Assembly (NCBI RefSeq): GCF_003412465.1
Contig: NZ_QTJV01000002.1
Coordinates: 1,077,686-1,141,685 of the forward strand
Origin: Chitinophaga silvisoli
GTDB lineage: Bacteria > Bacteroidota > Bacteroidia > Chitinophagales > Chitinophagaceae
DNA length: 64,000 bases
Direction: 5' to 3'
Shown: positions 27,554 through 36,748 of the stretch, in pieces
How the letters are laid out: each line of letters opens with the position of its first letter
Numbering within the stretch: position 1 is the stretch's first letter
Made by a program: the position numbers and the translations under genes
The notes under the pieces: model-generated
The model's input: the letters and a program-made list of their open reading frames with translations, nothing else
Databases searched by the model: none
Told to the model about the DNA's origin: nothing

Positions 27554-29128
27554 ATGTTCAAAAATGTGATTACCCCCACAGCCATACTACTGTTTAGTGG
27601 TTTGGCTGTCAGTACCACCGTGAATGCTCAGAGTATAGGAACCCAATACTCACTGGGGTTTTATAAGTCTTCAACAGACTCCCTTAACTACCACTCTTCT
27701 CAACGTGATTACAGTATCCAACCGTCTTTTGACCTGCCGCAGGGCGATACTTTACACAAGCAGAGCTGGTTTTACCGCAAGCTGTTCAGAGAACATCTGC
27801 TGGAATTAAAAGAAGACGACTATTCATTTTACGCCAGCATACTGCCTGACCTGCAATTAGGTCATAGCAGTACAAGGGGGAATATCTGGCTGAATACCCG
27901 TGGCGTAATAGCCGGTGGTACCATCGGCAAGAACCTCACCCTGAAAGCAGAGTTCTATGAGAACCAGGGCAAGTTCGCCACTTACATAGATGATTATGGA
28001 AGACAGAACCTGATCGTACCTGGCCAGGGCCAATGGAAGTCTTTCTCCAACGGTACCGCGTTTGACTATGCGTATTCTTCTGCATTGATCAATTACAAGG
28101 CAGGCCGTCACTTCGATTTCCAGCTGGGGTACGATAAGAACTTTATCGGGGATGGCTATCGTTCCATGCTCCTCTCAGATGCTTCTTTCAACTATCCTTT
28201 CCTCAAGATCATAGCCAATGTGGGCCGTGTACAATACACTACCATGTGGGCACAGTTCATTGATATGAAATATCCGGAGTCTTCTTATGGTACCGGTTAC
28301 CGCAAGAAATGGGGGGTATTCAACTACCTGGACTGGAATGTGAGTAAAAAGGTGTCCGTGGGTTTATTCGAAGCCGTTATCTGGCAGGATAGTGACTCCA
28401 CCGGCAAGAGAGGTTTTGATGCCAGTTACCTGAACCCGATCGTGTTCCTCAGACCTGTTGAGTTCTCAGTAGGTTCTCCTGACAATGCACTGATGGGTTT
28501 CAACTTAAAGTATGCACCATCCGTGAACAGTACCTTCTATGGTCAGTTCATACTGGATGAATTTGTATTGAAGGAAATAACCAGCGGCAGCGGCTGGTGG
28601 GCGAATAAATATGGTGGCCAATTAGGTTTCAGGTCTAACAACCTTTTCAAGGTGAAGAACCTGAATATCCTGACAGAGGTGAACGCAGCCAGACCATATA
28701 CGTATTCTCAAAGAACCACACTCAATAACTACGGACATTATAATCAGCCACTGGCACATCCGCTAGGCGCAAACTTCGTAGAGTGGGTGAATATTGCAGA
28801 TTACCGTTACAAGAGGTTATTCCTGCGTGGTCAGATCACGTATGCTAAATATGGCTTGGATTCAGCTGGTATCAACTATGGTAAGAACATATTTGAGTCT
28901 TACTATACCAGGGCAGAAGACTATGGTAACCACATCGGTCAGGGTCTGAATACTTCCCTGCTGAATGTACAGGGGACAGCAGCCTTCCTGCTCAATCCAA
29001 AATATAACCTGCGTTTGGAATGTTCTGTCACCTCCAGGCATGAAAAGAACTCCGCCTGGAAAAAGGATGAACTGATTTTTCAGGTAGGGCTGAGGAGCTC
29101 ATTCCGTCAGCTTTACTATGACTTCTAA
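27554..29128 (+). CDS. Outer-membrane beta-barrel, Wzi-like capsule assembly protein
   Basis: 524 aa. A signal peptide ends at about NAQS (residue 26). The mature part is rich in alternating aromatic strands and ends in Phe (RQLYYDF), as outer-membrane barrels do. Barrel-like segments such as FQLGYDKNFIGDGYRSMLLSD and ARPYTYSQRTTLNNYGHYNQ, and its location at the end of an exopolysaccharide locus, point to the Wzi/CapW-type proteins that bind polymer at the cell surface. The assignment rests on fold character and context. Its stop codon overlaps the convergent glycosyltransferase gene by 4 nt. Confidence 0.65.
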   Translation: MFKNVITPTAILLFSGLAVSTTVNAQSIGTQYSLGFYKSSTDSLNYHSSQRDYSIQPSFDLPQGDTLHKQSWFYRKLFREHLLELKEDDYSFYASILPDLQLGHSSTRGNIWLNTRGVIAGGTIGKNLTLKAEFYENQGKFATYIDDYGRQNLIVPGQGQWKSFSNGTAFDYAYSSALINYKAGRHFDFQLGYDKNFIGDGYRSMLLSDASFNYPFLKIIANVGRVQYTTMWAQFIDMKYPESSYGTGYRKKWGVFNYLDWNVSKKVSVGLFEAVIWQDSDSTGKRGFDASYLNPIVFLRPVEFSVGSPDNALMGFNLKYAPSVNSTFYGQFILDEFVLKEITSGSGWWANKYGGQLGFRSNNLFKVKNLNILTEVNAARPYTYSQRTTLNNYGHYNQPLAHPLGANFVEWVNIADYRYKRLFLRGQITYAKYGLDSAGINYGKNIFESYYTRAEDYGNHIGQGLNTSLLNVQGTAAFLLNPKYNLRLECSVTSRHEKNSAWKKDELIFQVGLRSSFRQLYYDF

Positions 29129-30306
29129 TTTATACTTTCAGAAACTGTCAGAGATGCGTATATGTCTTTGACAGTTTCTGCATATTCTTCGATCGTGAAT
29201 TTCTTTACTGAGTTGAATGCATTCCTGCTCAGTTTCTCCTGCAGGGCTTTGTCCAGGGCTAGAATAGCCATCTTCTCTGCGAGTACGTCCGCTTCCCCAA
29301 GGTATAATAAACCATTCTCTCCATCCTGGATGATCTCTTTTGTTCCCGCTGCATCATAGCCAATTACAGGTTTACCAAAGCTCATGGCCTCAATGGTCAC
29401 TCTACCCAATGCTTCATGTTTACTACACATCAGCAGGCAGTCAATGGAGGTGTACACCCCGCGTATATCAGCAATATAGCCGGTGAAGTCGACATTGGCT
29501 CCCAGTCCAAGTTCCTGTACATATGCCTTTAACATCGCTGTATAATCATCGGGTCCGGAACCGGCCAGGATCAACCTGATATTTTTACACTTTGTATATA
29601 ATTGATGAAACGCCCTGAGCGCCTCCAGTTGCCCTTTTTCCTCGCTTAGATGTCCTACCAGGGCAAAGACAAACTCTTTCTGCGGCTCCTCTTTTTTATT
29701 GGAAATAGCTTCAATATGTTGCTTCAGGGTCTTGATGGAGATCACCCCATTGTATACGATCTTCTTGATACCCGCTTTGGAATCGATCACCCGTTTCTGA
29801 TAGATCGCTTTGCTGATGCTGATAACTGTATCCGCTTTATTGAGCCAGAACATAAAGTACTTGTATCCGAAATTATACCTGAACTTATAATCCTGCCAGC
29901 CAAACTCCCGGATATGCCATACCAGTTTTTTCCTGGTCCATAACGAGAAGTAAGCGCCTATTAAGGTCGCGGAAGAGTTCATGTGAATGATATCGTAATC
30001 TTTAAACAGGGAGGAGTGTTTGATCACCAGTCGCCAGTTGTGCAGGAATTTAACGATCCCTTTGGCCCTTTCAGTCATCACCCGTTTAAAATCCAGTTGC
30101 TGATCCTGCCCTTTAAAATATACTTCGTTGTAAAAAGGAATAATAGTGTAAGGAATATTTCTCTTGCTGGCTACAGTGGTAAGCCGGCCTTCATTAGGCA
30201 CTACTAAATGAAAATCCACATCAGACGATAATCCTTCTATTAAATCGAGTAACGATTTATTAGCACCATATAGGTCGGTGTAATGTGTGATGTAAATAAC
30301 TTTCAT
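29125..30306 (-). CDS. GT4 glycosyltransferase
   Basis: 393 aa. The N-terminus IYITHYTDLYGANKSLLDLIEG has the GT-B acceptor-domain pattern. The C-terminal domain begins near FVFALVGHLSEEKGQLEALRAF and contains the EX7E motif in HEALGRVTIEAMSFGKPVIGYD, with AGTKEII following. This is a retaining GT4 enzyme. It is the only minus-strand gene of the locus and is convergent with the Wzi-like gene, so it has its own promoter. It may act on the same polymer, but that is inferred from position. Confidence 0.88.
   Translation of the reverse strand: MKVIYITHYTDLYGANKSLLDLIEGLSSDVDFHLVVPNEGRLTTVASKRNIPYTIIPFYNEVYFKGQDQQLDFKRVMTERAKGIVKFLHNWRLVIKHSSLFKDYDIIHMNSSATLIGAYFSLWTRKKLVWHIREFGWQDYKFRYNFGYKYFMFWLNKADTVISISKAIYQKRVIDSKAGIKKIVYNGVISIKTLKQHIEAISNKKEEPQKEFVFALVGHLSEEKGQLEALRAFHQLYTKCKNIRLILAGSGPDDYTAMLKAYVQELGLGANVDFTGYIADIRGVYTSIDCLLMCSKHEALGRVTIEAMSFGKPVIGYDAAGTKEIIQDGENGLLYLGEADVLAEKMAILALDKALQEKLSRNAFNSVKKFTIEEYAETVKDIYASLTVSESIN
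29141..29178. repeat. Inverted repeat at the convergent gene ends
   Basis: GAAACTGTCA and TGACAGTTTC form a 10-bp perfect inverted repeat around an 18-nt loop, inside the last codons of the GT4 gene and just after the Wzi-like stop codon. There is no long T-run on the plus side, so termination activity is uncertain. Confidence 0.4.
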
Positions 30307-30694
30307 AGCAAGTACGTTCTTTAAGGACCGAATTGCTCAATAAATAAATTCCTTTCTCAATAGGGGAGACTATCCTTATCCAGGATACTCAATAAAAATC
30401 ATCATGGTGTCGTTTCCAGGATCCCCCCCTATGACAGGTTAAACAATCTCCAGTTAAAAAATTTCATCGGTTACGCGGAAATGATTTCCCTACCCACTAG
30501 CAAGGCAACACATATTCGCATACGGTTGAAAAAAAGATGTACCCCTTTAGATCAAAAATTTCCGTTAAAGTTTAACAAAAATAAAATTTTCGATTGGTTT
30601 TTATATACTTATATAATCGATTTCTATATGTTTGGTCATAAAACCCCATCTGTGGTTATTTATTAACTTGTAAAGCTTTTACTAACTTCGCCCC
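30307..30694. other. Divergent intergenic region, 388 bp
   Basis: AT-rich spacer between the minus-strand GT4 gene and the plus-strand ABC-F gene, so it must carry promoters for both. TAACTTCG at 30683-30690 is a weak match to TAnnTTTG next to the ABC-F start, and a minus-strand TATTTTTG at 30583-30576 is another weak candidate. No RNA gene or convincing ORF is seen. Confidence 0.3.
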
Positions 30695-32593
30695 ATGCAT
30701 TATGTTACAGTAGAAGGACTAACGAAGTCCTATGGCGCAGGCCCCTTGTTTAAAGATATTTCTTTCCATATCGAAGAAGGTGACAAGATCGCCCTGGTGG
30801 CGCTGAATGGTACCGGCAAATCCACCCTGCTCCGCATTCTTTGCGGCCAGGAAACACCAGATGCCGGCACTGTCTGGATCCATAAAGATGTAACAGTAGT
30901 CATGCTGGAACAGCAAAATGCTTTCAATCCCGGAGAAACCATCTCCCGCCACATATTCTCACAGGGCCATCCTGTACTTTCCGCAATCAGGGATTATGAA
31001 ATGCTGACTGAAGAAGGAGAGGAGCCCGATCTGGACAAGCTGACCAAAGCTATCGAACGTATGGATGAGCTGAATGCATGGCATTTTGATTCCAAAGTGA
31101 AGCAAATCCTCGGCAAGCTGAATATCCACCATATGGAACAGCTCATGGGCAGCCTTTCCGGTGGTCAGGTCAAGAGAGTGGCATTGGCCAAAGTACTGAT
31201 CGATATCGGCTTTGAACACAGGCACACCCTGCTCATCATGGATGAACCTACCAACCACCTGGATGTAGGTATGATCGAGTGGCTGGAAAACTACCTGGAC
31301 CAGGAAAAAGTAACCCTGCTGCTCGTCACCCACGACCGTTACTTCCTGGATAGCGTGTGTAATGAAATCATGGAACTGGATCAGCAACAGCTGTTCATTT
31401 ATAAGGGCGATTACGAAAACTACCTCGAAAAGAAAGCCACCCGCGAGGAGATGGCTAAATCCAGTGTGGAAAAGGCCCGCAATGTGTTCCGCAAGGAACT
31501 GGAATGGATGCGTAAGCAGCCCAAAGCCCGTACTACCAAGTCTAAATCACGTATCGATGCTTTTGCCGAGGTAAAGGAAAAAGCCAGCGTAAGACTGGAA
31601 AAACAACAGCTGGAACTGAATGTAAAGATGACCCGCCTGGGGGGCAAGATCATCGAAATGAAAAAAGTCTACAAAGCTTATGGCGATCTGCAGATCCTGA
31701 AAGGCTTTGACTATACTTTTAAGAGAGGTGAACGCGTAGGCGTGGTAGGAAAGAATGGGGTGGGGAAATCCACATTCCTCAACATGTTGCTGGGACTGGA
31801 ACAACCTGATTCCGGAAAGATCAATACCGGCGAAACCATCGTATTCGGCAACTATGATCAGCGCGGCCTTGTCATCAAGGAAGATATGCGTGTCATTGAA
31901 TTCGTAAAGAACATTGCTGAAAACTTCCCCCTGGCAGATGGTACAAAGGTAAGTGCCGCCCAGTTCTTACAGCTATTCCTGTTCCCGCCGGAAAAGCAGT
32001 ATACCTACATCTCCAAGCTGAGTGGTGGAGAGAAGAGAAGATTACACCTATTGAGCATACTCTTCCGTAACCCGAACTTCCTGGTACTGGATGAGCCTAC
32101 GAACGACCTGGATCTGCCTACCCTGAGCATCCTGGAAGACTTCCTCCTGGATTTCCAGGGCTGCCTGATCATCGTGAGCCACGACCGTTACTTCATGGAT
32201 AAACTGGTCGATCACCTGTTTGTGTTCGAAGGCCAGGGTGTGGTGAGTGACTTCCCGGGCAACTATACCCAGTACCGCGAATGGGAAAAGGATAAACCCG
32301 GGCAGGAAAAAGAAGAGCCCAAACCAGTACCTGCAGCTACGACTGCAGCACCCGCACCAGCCGCGCCGGTAGATAAGGGACGCAAAATGTCCTTCAAGGA
32401 GAAACGGGAACTGGAACTGCTGGAAAAGGAAATCGCCGACCTGGAAAAAGAAAAGGAAACGCTGGACGCTAAAATGGCATCAGGGACTCTTCCATATGCC
32501 GAACTGGAACCGATTGCGCGCCGCGTAGGGGAAGTGATTAACTTACTGGATGAGAAGGGTATGCGCTGGTTGGAACTGAGTGAATTAAGCTGA
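30695..32593 (+). CDS. ABC-F family ATPase, Uup-like
   Basis: 632 aa with two ATP-binding cassettes and no membrane segments. The first has Walker A ALNGTGKST (36-44), signature LSGGQVKR and Walker B LLIMDEPTNHLD. The second has GKNGVGKST (about 351-359), LSGGEKRR and FLVLDEPTNDLD. The linker carries the arginine/lysine-rich KQPKARTTKSKSR found in ABC-F proteins. A Pro/Ala linker near 555-570 leads to a C-terminal coiled coil, which is the Uup DNA/ribosome-binding type tail. These proteins act on the ribosome or on DNA-junction stability. Monocistronic, with a strong terminator. Confidence 0.9.
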   Translation: MHYVTVEGLTKSYGAGPLFKDISFHIEEGDKIALVALNGTGKSTLLRILCGQETPDAGTVWIHKDVTVVMLEQQNAFNPGETISRHIFSQGHPVLSAIRDYEMLTEEGEEPDLDKLTKAIERMDELNAWHFDSKVKQILGKLNIHHMEQLMGSLSGGQVKRVALAKVLIDIGFEHRHTLLIMDEPTNHLDVGMIEWLENYLDQEKVTLLLVTHDRYFLDSVCNEIMELDQQQLFIYKGDYENYLEKKATREEMAKSSVEKARNVFRKELEWMRKQPKARTTKSKSRIDAFAEVKEKASVRLEKQQLELNVKMTRLGGKIIEMKKVYKAYGDLQILKGFDYTFKRGERVGVVGKNGVGKSTFLNMLLGLEQPDSGKINTGETIVFGNYDQRGLVIKEDMRVIEFVKNIAENFPLADGTKVSAAQFLQLFLFPPEKQYTYISKLSGGEKRRLHLLSILFRNPNFLVLDEPTNDLDLPTLSILEDFLLDFQGCLIIVSHDRYFMDKLVDHLFVFEGQGVVSDFPGNYTQYREWEKDKPGQEKEEPKPVPAATTAAPAPAAPVDKGRKMSFKEKRELELLEKEIADLEKEKETLDAKMASGTLPYAELEPIARRVGEVINLLDEKGMRWLELSELS

Positions 32594-32610
32594 TAATTTC
32601 TTTATAAATA

Positions 32611-32645
32611 AGAAGGGCTGACTATCCGAGGTCAGCCCTTCTTTA
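32611..32645. terminator. Bidirectional terminator between the ABC-F gene and a small secreted protein gene
   Basis: AGAAGGGCTGAC pairs perfectly with GTCAGCCCTTCT around an 8-nt loop, followed by TTATTTG on the plus strand. It serves the converging gene at 32656-32955 as well. Confidence 0.75.
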
Positions 32646-32655
32646 TTTGTATGAA

Positions 32656-32955
32656 TTAATCTTTCTTATCCCTGATTTCAGAAGGTTTCAGGTAAACTTT
32701 CTTACCCTTGTCATCCACATAATATTTGTTGTCTTTTTTGTCGATATAGACGGTTTGGCCACCCGGACCTACCTTGCCTTTATAAGTCTTGTCAGTTACC
32801 TTACTGGCACCTTTTACAGCGATAGAGGCTGTCTTATTACCTACTTTCTTAGCGGTACTGTCTATACCCTGCGCCATACCTGCATGGCTGGAGAGCAAAG
32901 CTGCAGCAGTAATGGACATAGCCACTATACCTGCACGTATTGTTTTTGGTTTCAT
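32656..32955 (-). CDS. Small secreted lysine-rich protein of unknown function
   Basis: 99 aa. A signal peptide with hydrophobic core AGIVAMSITAAALLSSHAGMAQ ends at about residue 29 (MAQ-G). The mature part is short, hydrophilic and lysine-rich, with a strand pattern near QTVYIDKKDNKYYVDDKGKK that looks like a small beta hairpin unit. No catalytic motif is visible. Similar short exported proteins are common in Bacteroidota, and function is unknown. It converges with the ABC-F gene on a shared terminator. Confidence 0.6.
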   Translation of the reverse strand: MKPKTIRAGIVAMSITAAALLSSHAGMAQGIDSTAKKVGNKTASIAVKGASKVTDKTYKGKVGPGGQTVYIDKKDNKYYVDDKGKKVYLKPSEIRDKKD

Positions 32956-33066
32956 AACATCAATTTTTTATACCGATTATTATTCAATTTTGATGCCAGT
33001 ACAGGAGCTGATGAGCTGGACTATAACAGATTAGGCCGGTATGTTCGTTGAATGATTTATTTACAA

Positions 33067-33074
33067 TACATTTG
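33067..33074 (+). promoter_or_regulatory. Bacteroidota-type -7 element TACATTTG
   Basis: TACATTTG fits TAnnTTTG and lies 30 nt before the ATG of the small acidic protein gene at 33105. Confidence 0.5.
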
Positions 33075-33104
33075 TTTTACATCATCAATAAAAATAAAAT
33101 TACT

Positions 33105-33392
33105 ATGGCTAAGTTACCCAAGTTTATGATCGCAGACGATCCAGTGACGGATCCTGATAACGAATATATCTTCCATACAGAGCAGCCGCGTTTCTTCGCT
33201 AAGCGTGTGGAAGAAGATGAAGAAAGTGCATACATCGATATCGTTCATGAAATCGACAATGTAGAAGATTTCTTCAAGAACGATCCGGCTAAAAAAGAGG
33301 AGCTGCTGGATGAACTGGAAAGCTGGTATTATGCTTACCTGGAATGGCTGGATGAAGATGAATTTGGTGATGATGAAGATGACGAAGAATAG
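33105..33392 (+). CDS. Small acidic protein of unknown function
   Basis: 95 aa from the ATG at 33105; the ORF is open from 33048, but the TAnnTTTG element at 33067 lies between, so the later start is preferred. It is strongly acidic, with runs of Asp/Glu in the last 20 residues (DEDEFGDDEDDEE) and aromatic residues in ELESWYYAYLEWLDED. It has no signal peptide, so it is cytoplasmic. No family is recognised. The gene has a compact promoter and a very strong terminator, which suggests real and possibly high expression. Confidence 0.6.
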   Translation: MAKLPKFMIADDPVTDPDNEYIFHTEQPRFFAKRVEEDEESAYIDIVHEIDNVEDFFKNDPAKKEELLDELESWYYAYLEWLDEDEFGDDEDDEE

Positions 33393-33429
33393 TCTGCAAT
33401 AAGCGTGTGAAAAACGAAACAAAATTCTT

Positions 33430-33476
33430 AATTAAAAAAGGTTGTATCATTTTTATGAATACAACCTTTTTTAATT
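33430..33476. terminator. 18-bp bidirectional terminator
   Basis: An 18-bp perfect stem (33430-33447 with 33459-33476) with A-tract and T-tract ends around an 11-nt loop, 37 nt after the small acidic protein gene. Confidence 0.85.
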
Positions 33477-33552
33477 ACTATTTAGTTAGATAGTAAACAG
33501 GTTTTCTATACAGGGGGCTTAATTTTATAGGTAGACAAAAAGTTTTGAAACT

Positions 33553-34590
33553 ATGGAATACAGACAATTAGGAGGATCAGGATTAAGAGTGCCCGTATTG
33601 AGTTTTGGGACAGCTACCTTCGGTGGTGGCAATGAATTTTTTAAAGCATGGGGTAGTACGCAGGTAGAAGAAGCGCGTCGCCTGATAGATATCTGTTTAG
33701 AGGCTGGTGTCAATTTTTTTGATACTGCCAATGTGTATTCAGCAGGAGCCTCAGAAGAAATTCTGGGCAAGGCGCTGAAAGGGCTGCGTGACCAGGTATT
33801 GATCTCTACCAAAGCCACTTTCCCCCTGGGCGAAGGAGTGAACGACTATGGTTCTTCCCGCTTTCACCTCATTAAGAGTGCTGAGGCAAGCCTGAAGCGA
33901 CTGGGCACCGACTATATCGATGTATACCACCTGCACGGCTTTGATGCCAATACACCGGTAGAAGAGACCCTCAATGCGCTCAATACCCTGGTACAAAGCG
34001 GCAAGGTACGCTACATCGCCTGCTCCAACTTCTCAGGCTGGCACCTCATGAAATCGCTGTCCATCTCCGAAAGATATGGCTGGTCTAAATACATTGCACA
34101 CCAGGCCTATTATTCACTGGTGAACAGGGATTTTGAATGGGAGCTAATGCCCCTGGGCATAGACCAGAACGTAGGTACCATTGTATGGAGTCCCCTGGCA
34201 GCAGGTAGACTGAGTGGCAAATATCGCCGTAATCAGCCTGCTCCTGCCGATGCAAGAGTGGCACAGGGTGGTAGCCCTATTCCGGCTTCTGCCATCACAG
34301 ACGAGGTGTTCTATAACATCATCGACGAACTGGAAGCCATCGCCAAAGAAGTGGAGAAAACAGTAGCACAGGTGGCTATCAACTGGCTCCTGCAAAGACC
34401 TACCGTTTCCAACATCATCATCGGTGCCAGGAACGAAGAGCAGCTGAAACAGAATTTTGGCGCAGTAGGCTGGAACCTGACGCTGGATCAGGTGAAGCGA
34501 CTGGACAAGGTGAGTGAGGTACCGCCGGTGTATCCTTACTGGCATCAACGGGGTTTCCCAATGCTGAATGCGGCACCGAAACTATATTAA
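33553..34590 (+). CDS. Aldo/keto reductase
   Basis: 345 aa. MEYRQLGGSGLRVPVLSFGTATFGG is the conserved start. NFFDTANVYSAGASEEILGKAL holds the catalytic Asp and Tyr (D55, Y60), STKATF the Lys (about 87), and DVYHLHGFD the His (about 125). Later AINWLLQRPTVSNIIIGARN is the NADPH-binding end. It is of the YhdN/Tas-like AKR type and should reduce carbonyl compounds with NADPH. Substrate unknown. Followed by a terminator. Confidence 0.92.
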   Translation: MEYRQLGGSGLRVPVLSFGTATFGGGNEFFKAWGSTQVEEARRLIDICLEAGVNFFDTANVYSAGASEEILGKALKGLRDQVLISTKATFPLGEGVNDYGSSRFHLIKSAEASLKRLGTDYIDVYHLHGFDANTPVEETLNALNTLVQSGKVRYIACSNFSGWHLMKSLSISERYGWSKYIAHQAYYSLVNRDFEWELMPLGIDQNVGTIVWSPLAAGRLSGKYRRNQPAPADARVAQGGSPIPASAITDEVFYNIIDELEAIAKEVEKTVAQVAINWLLQRPTVSNIIIGARNEEQLKQNFGAVGWNLTLDQVKRLDKVSEVPPVYPYWHQRGFPMLNAAPKLY

Positions 34591-34600
34591 AGGTTTTTGA

Positions 34601-34633
34601 AAAGGCCCTCACAGTAGTGAGGGCTTTTTTTTT
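34601..34633 (+). terminator. Terminator after the aldo/keto reductase gene
   Basis: GCCCTCAC pairs with GTGAGGGC around a 4-nt loop, followed by nine T. Confidence 0.85.
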
Positions 34634-34730
34634 GAGGTCCCTTGCCGATACGCGGATTTTTGTATTTTTATCCGGGTTACTAACACAATTGATTTTCATA
34701 GGTGCGGCAGCTACCAGTTTCAACCAAACC

Positions 34731-35315
34731 ATGACGAGGCCACTAATAGATAATGCCTTTTTTCAACGCATCGCATCCGGTGATCAGACTGCATTTGCAT
34801 TGCTGGTCGCCCATTACCATAAGAGTGTATATTCCGTGGCATACCGGCTTACCAGGTCCGTACCACTGTCCGAAGAAATTGTGCAGGATGTATTCCTGAA
34901 GATCTGGTTAAAAAGAGAGATGCTGGTGGAAATCGCCAACTTCCCGGCATTCCTCCATACCGTCTCTGCAAACATGATCTATAGCACCCTCCGGCAGCAA
35001 CAAAGGGATATACTGAGCATCTGCGATACCGATCTGGAAGAACGATCGCCGGCAGCCAACACGACTGAACATGTGGTGCAGGACAGGGAATATGAAAGCT
35101 TGCTTGAAAAAGCAATCCGTCGCTTACCAGAGCGGCAACAACAGACCTATATCCTCATTAAAAAAGAAGGGATGAAAAGAGAGGCTGCGGCAGCTGCCAT
35201 GAATATCTCCCCCGAAACCGTAAAATCCAATCTGGAACAGGCGATGAAGAACATCCGGGCCTTCTGTATGGCCAACCTGGACCTACTTACGATCATCATC
35301 TGGCTGGGCTGGTAA
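34731..35315 (+). CDS. ECF-type RNA polymerase sigma factor
   Basis: 194 aa from ATG 34731; the reading frame is open further upstream, into the terminator, which makes an earlier start unlikely. Region 2 spans about residues 12-78 (FALLVAHYHKSVYSVAYRLTRS, VQDVFLKIWLKRE) and region 4 about 125-178 with the helix-turn-helix KREAAAAAMNISPETVKSNLEQAM. The C-terminus ends in a hydrophobic LLTIIIWLGW. Next to it is fecR and an STN-carrying SusC, the arrangement of a trans-envelope signalling cascade in which substrate binding frees sigma to transcribe the uptake genes. Confidence 0.9.
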   Translation: MTRPLIDNAFFQRIASGDQTAFALLVAHYHKSVYSVAYRLTRSVPLSEEIVQDVFLKIWLKREMLVEIANFPAFLHTVSANMIYSTLRQQQRDILSICDTDLEERSPAANTTEHVVQDREYESLLEKAIRRLPERQQQTYILIKKEGMKREAAAAAMNISPETVKSNLEQAMKNIRAFCMANLDLLTIIIWLGW

Positions 35316-35371
35316 AAAATATTTTTTACGCCTTACCCCCCAAACCTATTTTTTAAGCGTCAATATTAGTA

Positions 35372-36538
35372 ATGGATTCATTAAACCGTCTGGAAGAGCT
35401 TTTTAACCGCTGCATGAATGAGCAGGCTACTGAAGAGGAAGTAGCTGAGCTGACCCGATTAATGCTGCTACCTGAGAACGCGGAGAAAGCAAGGCGGTTG
35501 ATAGAACAGGCACACGAGGCTGTCCCCGAAATGGAGCTGCCAGTGAGCACCATTGCCGCTATTACCACTGCCATTTTCCAGGCAGAGGAAAATACACAGC
35601 TGGTAGTAGTGAAGAAACACCGCTTCCGCTGGTTGCGCTATGCTGCCGCCGTCGCCCTGATCCTGGCAGCTGCCCGGGGTGGATACCTGTGGAAGTCTTT
35701 CAAAAGCAAGCCACTGGCGCAGGTACAAACCCAGCATGATATCCTTGCAGGTGGCGACAAAGCTATCCTGACACTGGCAGATGGATCGACAATTGAACTT
35801 GATAGTACAGGCAATCAGCAGATCGCGAAACAGGGCAACACCTCCATCATCAACTTAGCAGGAGGGAAGCTCGCTTATCATGCGGCTAATAATAGTAACG
35901 AAGTTTTATACAATAAAATCAGCACACCACGGGGAGGACAGTTCCAGATCACCCTGCCGGATGGAACGCAGGTATGGCTCAATGCCTTATCATCACTACG
36001 CTTTCCGACAGTGTTCAATGGAAGCAACAGGACAGTGGAACTAACAGGTGAAGCCTATTTCGAAGTACAGAAAGATGCAGCCAAACCATTTCTGGTAAAA
36101 GTAGCCGGCATGCAGATAGACGTACTGGGCACCAGTTTCGATGTCATGGCTTATCCCGATGAAAAACAAATTCAGACAACCTTAATCGAAGGTGCAGTAA
36201 AGGTCTCTGTCGGGGGGAAATCTAAAATACTGCAGCCAGGAGAACAATCACAGGTACAAAAAGATGGAAGATTGGATGTGTTACCCACCACGGACCTTGA
36301 AAGTGTGATCGCATGGAAAAATGGATATTTTAAATTTAATCAGGCAGACTTACAGACCGTCATGCGCCAGCTGGCCCGCTGGTATGATGTGGAGGTTAGT
36401 TTCGAGGGCCCTATACCAGATTTTCGCTTTGTAGGAGAGCTTAAAAGAAAAGCGAGTTTATCAACCAATTTGAAGATCCTGAGCTATAGCCAGGTCAATT
36501 TTAAGATGGATGGCAATACCATCACAGTTACACCATAG
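35372..36538 (+). CDS. FecR-family anti-sigma factor
   Basis: 388 aa. A cytoplasmic N-terminal sigma-binding part (1-85) is followed by a membrane helix at about 88-106, then the periplasmic FecR domain (TPRGGQFQITLPDGTQVWLNA near 186-206, LTGEAYFEV, VLGTSFDVMAY) and a C-terminal DUF4974-like region (YFKFNQADLQTVMRQLARWYDVEV). It should hold the neighbouring sigma factor and receive the signal from the STN domain of the SusC-like protein that follows. 56 nt separate it from the sigma gene. Confidence 0.92.
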   Translation: MDSLNRLEELFNRCMNEQATEEEVAELTRLMLLPENAEKARRLIEQAHEAVPEMELPVSTIAAITTAIFQAEENTQLVVVKKHRFRWLRYAAAVALILAAARGGYLWKSFKSKPLAQVQTQHDILAGGDKAILTLADGSTIELDSTGNQQIAKQGNTSIINLAGGKLAYHAANNSNEVLYNKISTPRGGQFQITLPDGTQVWLNALSSLRFPTVFNGSNRTVELTGEAYFEVQKDAAKPFLVKVAGMQIDVLGTSFDVMAYPDEKQIQTTLIEGAVKVSVGGKSKILQPGEQSQVQKDGRLDVLPTTDLESVIAWKNGYFKFNQADLQTVMRQLARWYDVEVSFEGPIPDFRFVGELKRKASLSTNLKILSYSQVNFKMDGNTITVTP

Positions 36539-36621
36539 CGATTCTATATCTATTTAATATCTAACCAAACTAAAGCATCATTATGAACAGTAATCAAATG
36601 AATCATTAAACTTTTGTCTGT

Positions 36622-36678
36622 ACTACTGACGGCTTGCTATAAGTAAGCCGGGATCGCTGCAACAATCCCGGCAGTAGT
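36622..36678 (+). promoter_or_regulatory. Three-way-junction RNA structure between fecR and susC
   Basis: In the 210-nt gap, ACTACTG (36622-36628) pairs with CAGTAGT (36672-36678) and encloses two hairpins: CGGCTT/AAGCCG (36630-36635 with 36645-36650) and GGAT/ATCC (36651-36654 with 36665-36668). No T-run follows, so it is not a classical terminator. It may be a leader element, an mRNA processing or stability element that sets the sigma-FecR to SusC ratio, or a small RNA. Confidence 0.4.
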
Positions 36679-36748
36679 CTGGTCTGGCTATTTGCATATA
36701 GCCATCATGAAGAACTATTTCATTTTGTAACCAAAACCTACTCAAGGT

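Noticed and set aside
30481..30666. 61-codon ORF in the divergent promoter region
   Set aside because: Composition typical of AT-rich noncoding DNA; it overlaps where promoters of both flanking genes must lie.
36622..36678. Cloverleaf-like fold considered as a tRNA
   Set aside because: Only two inner hairpins, no acceptor CCA-like end, no T-loop or anticodon-arm consensus.
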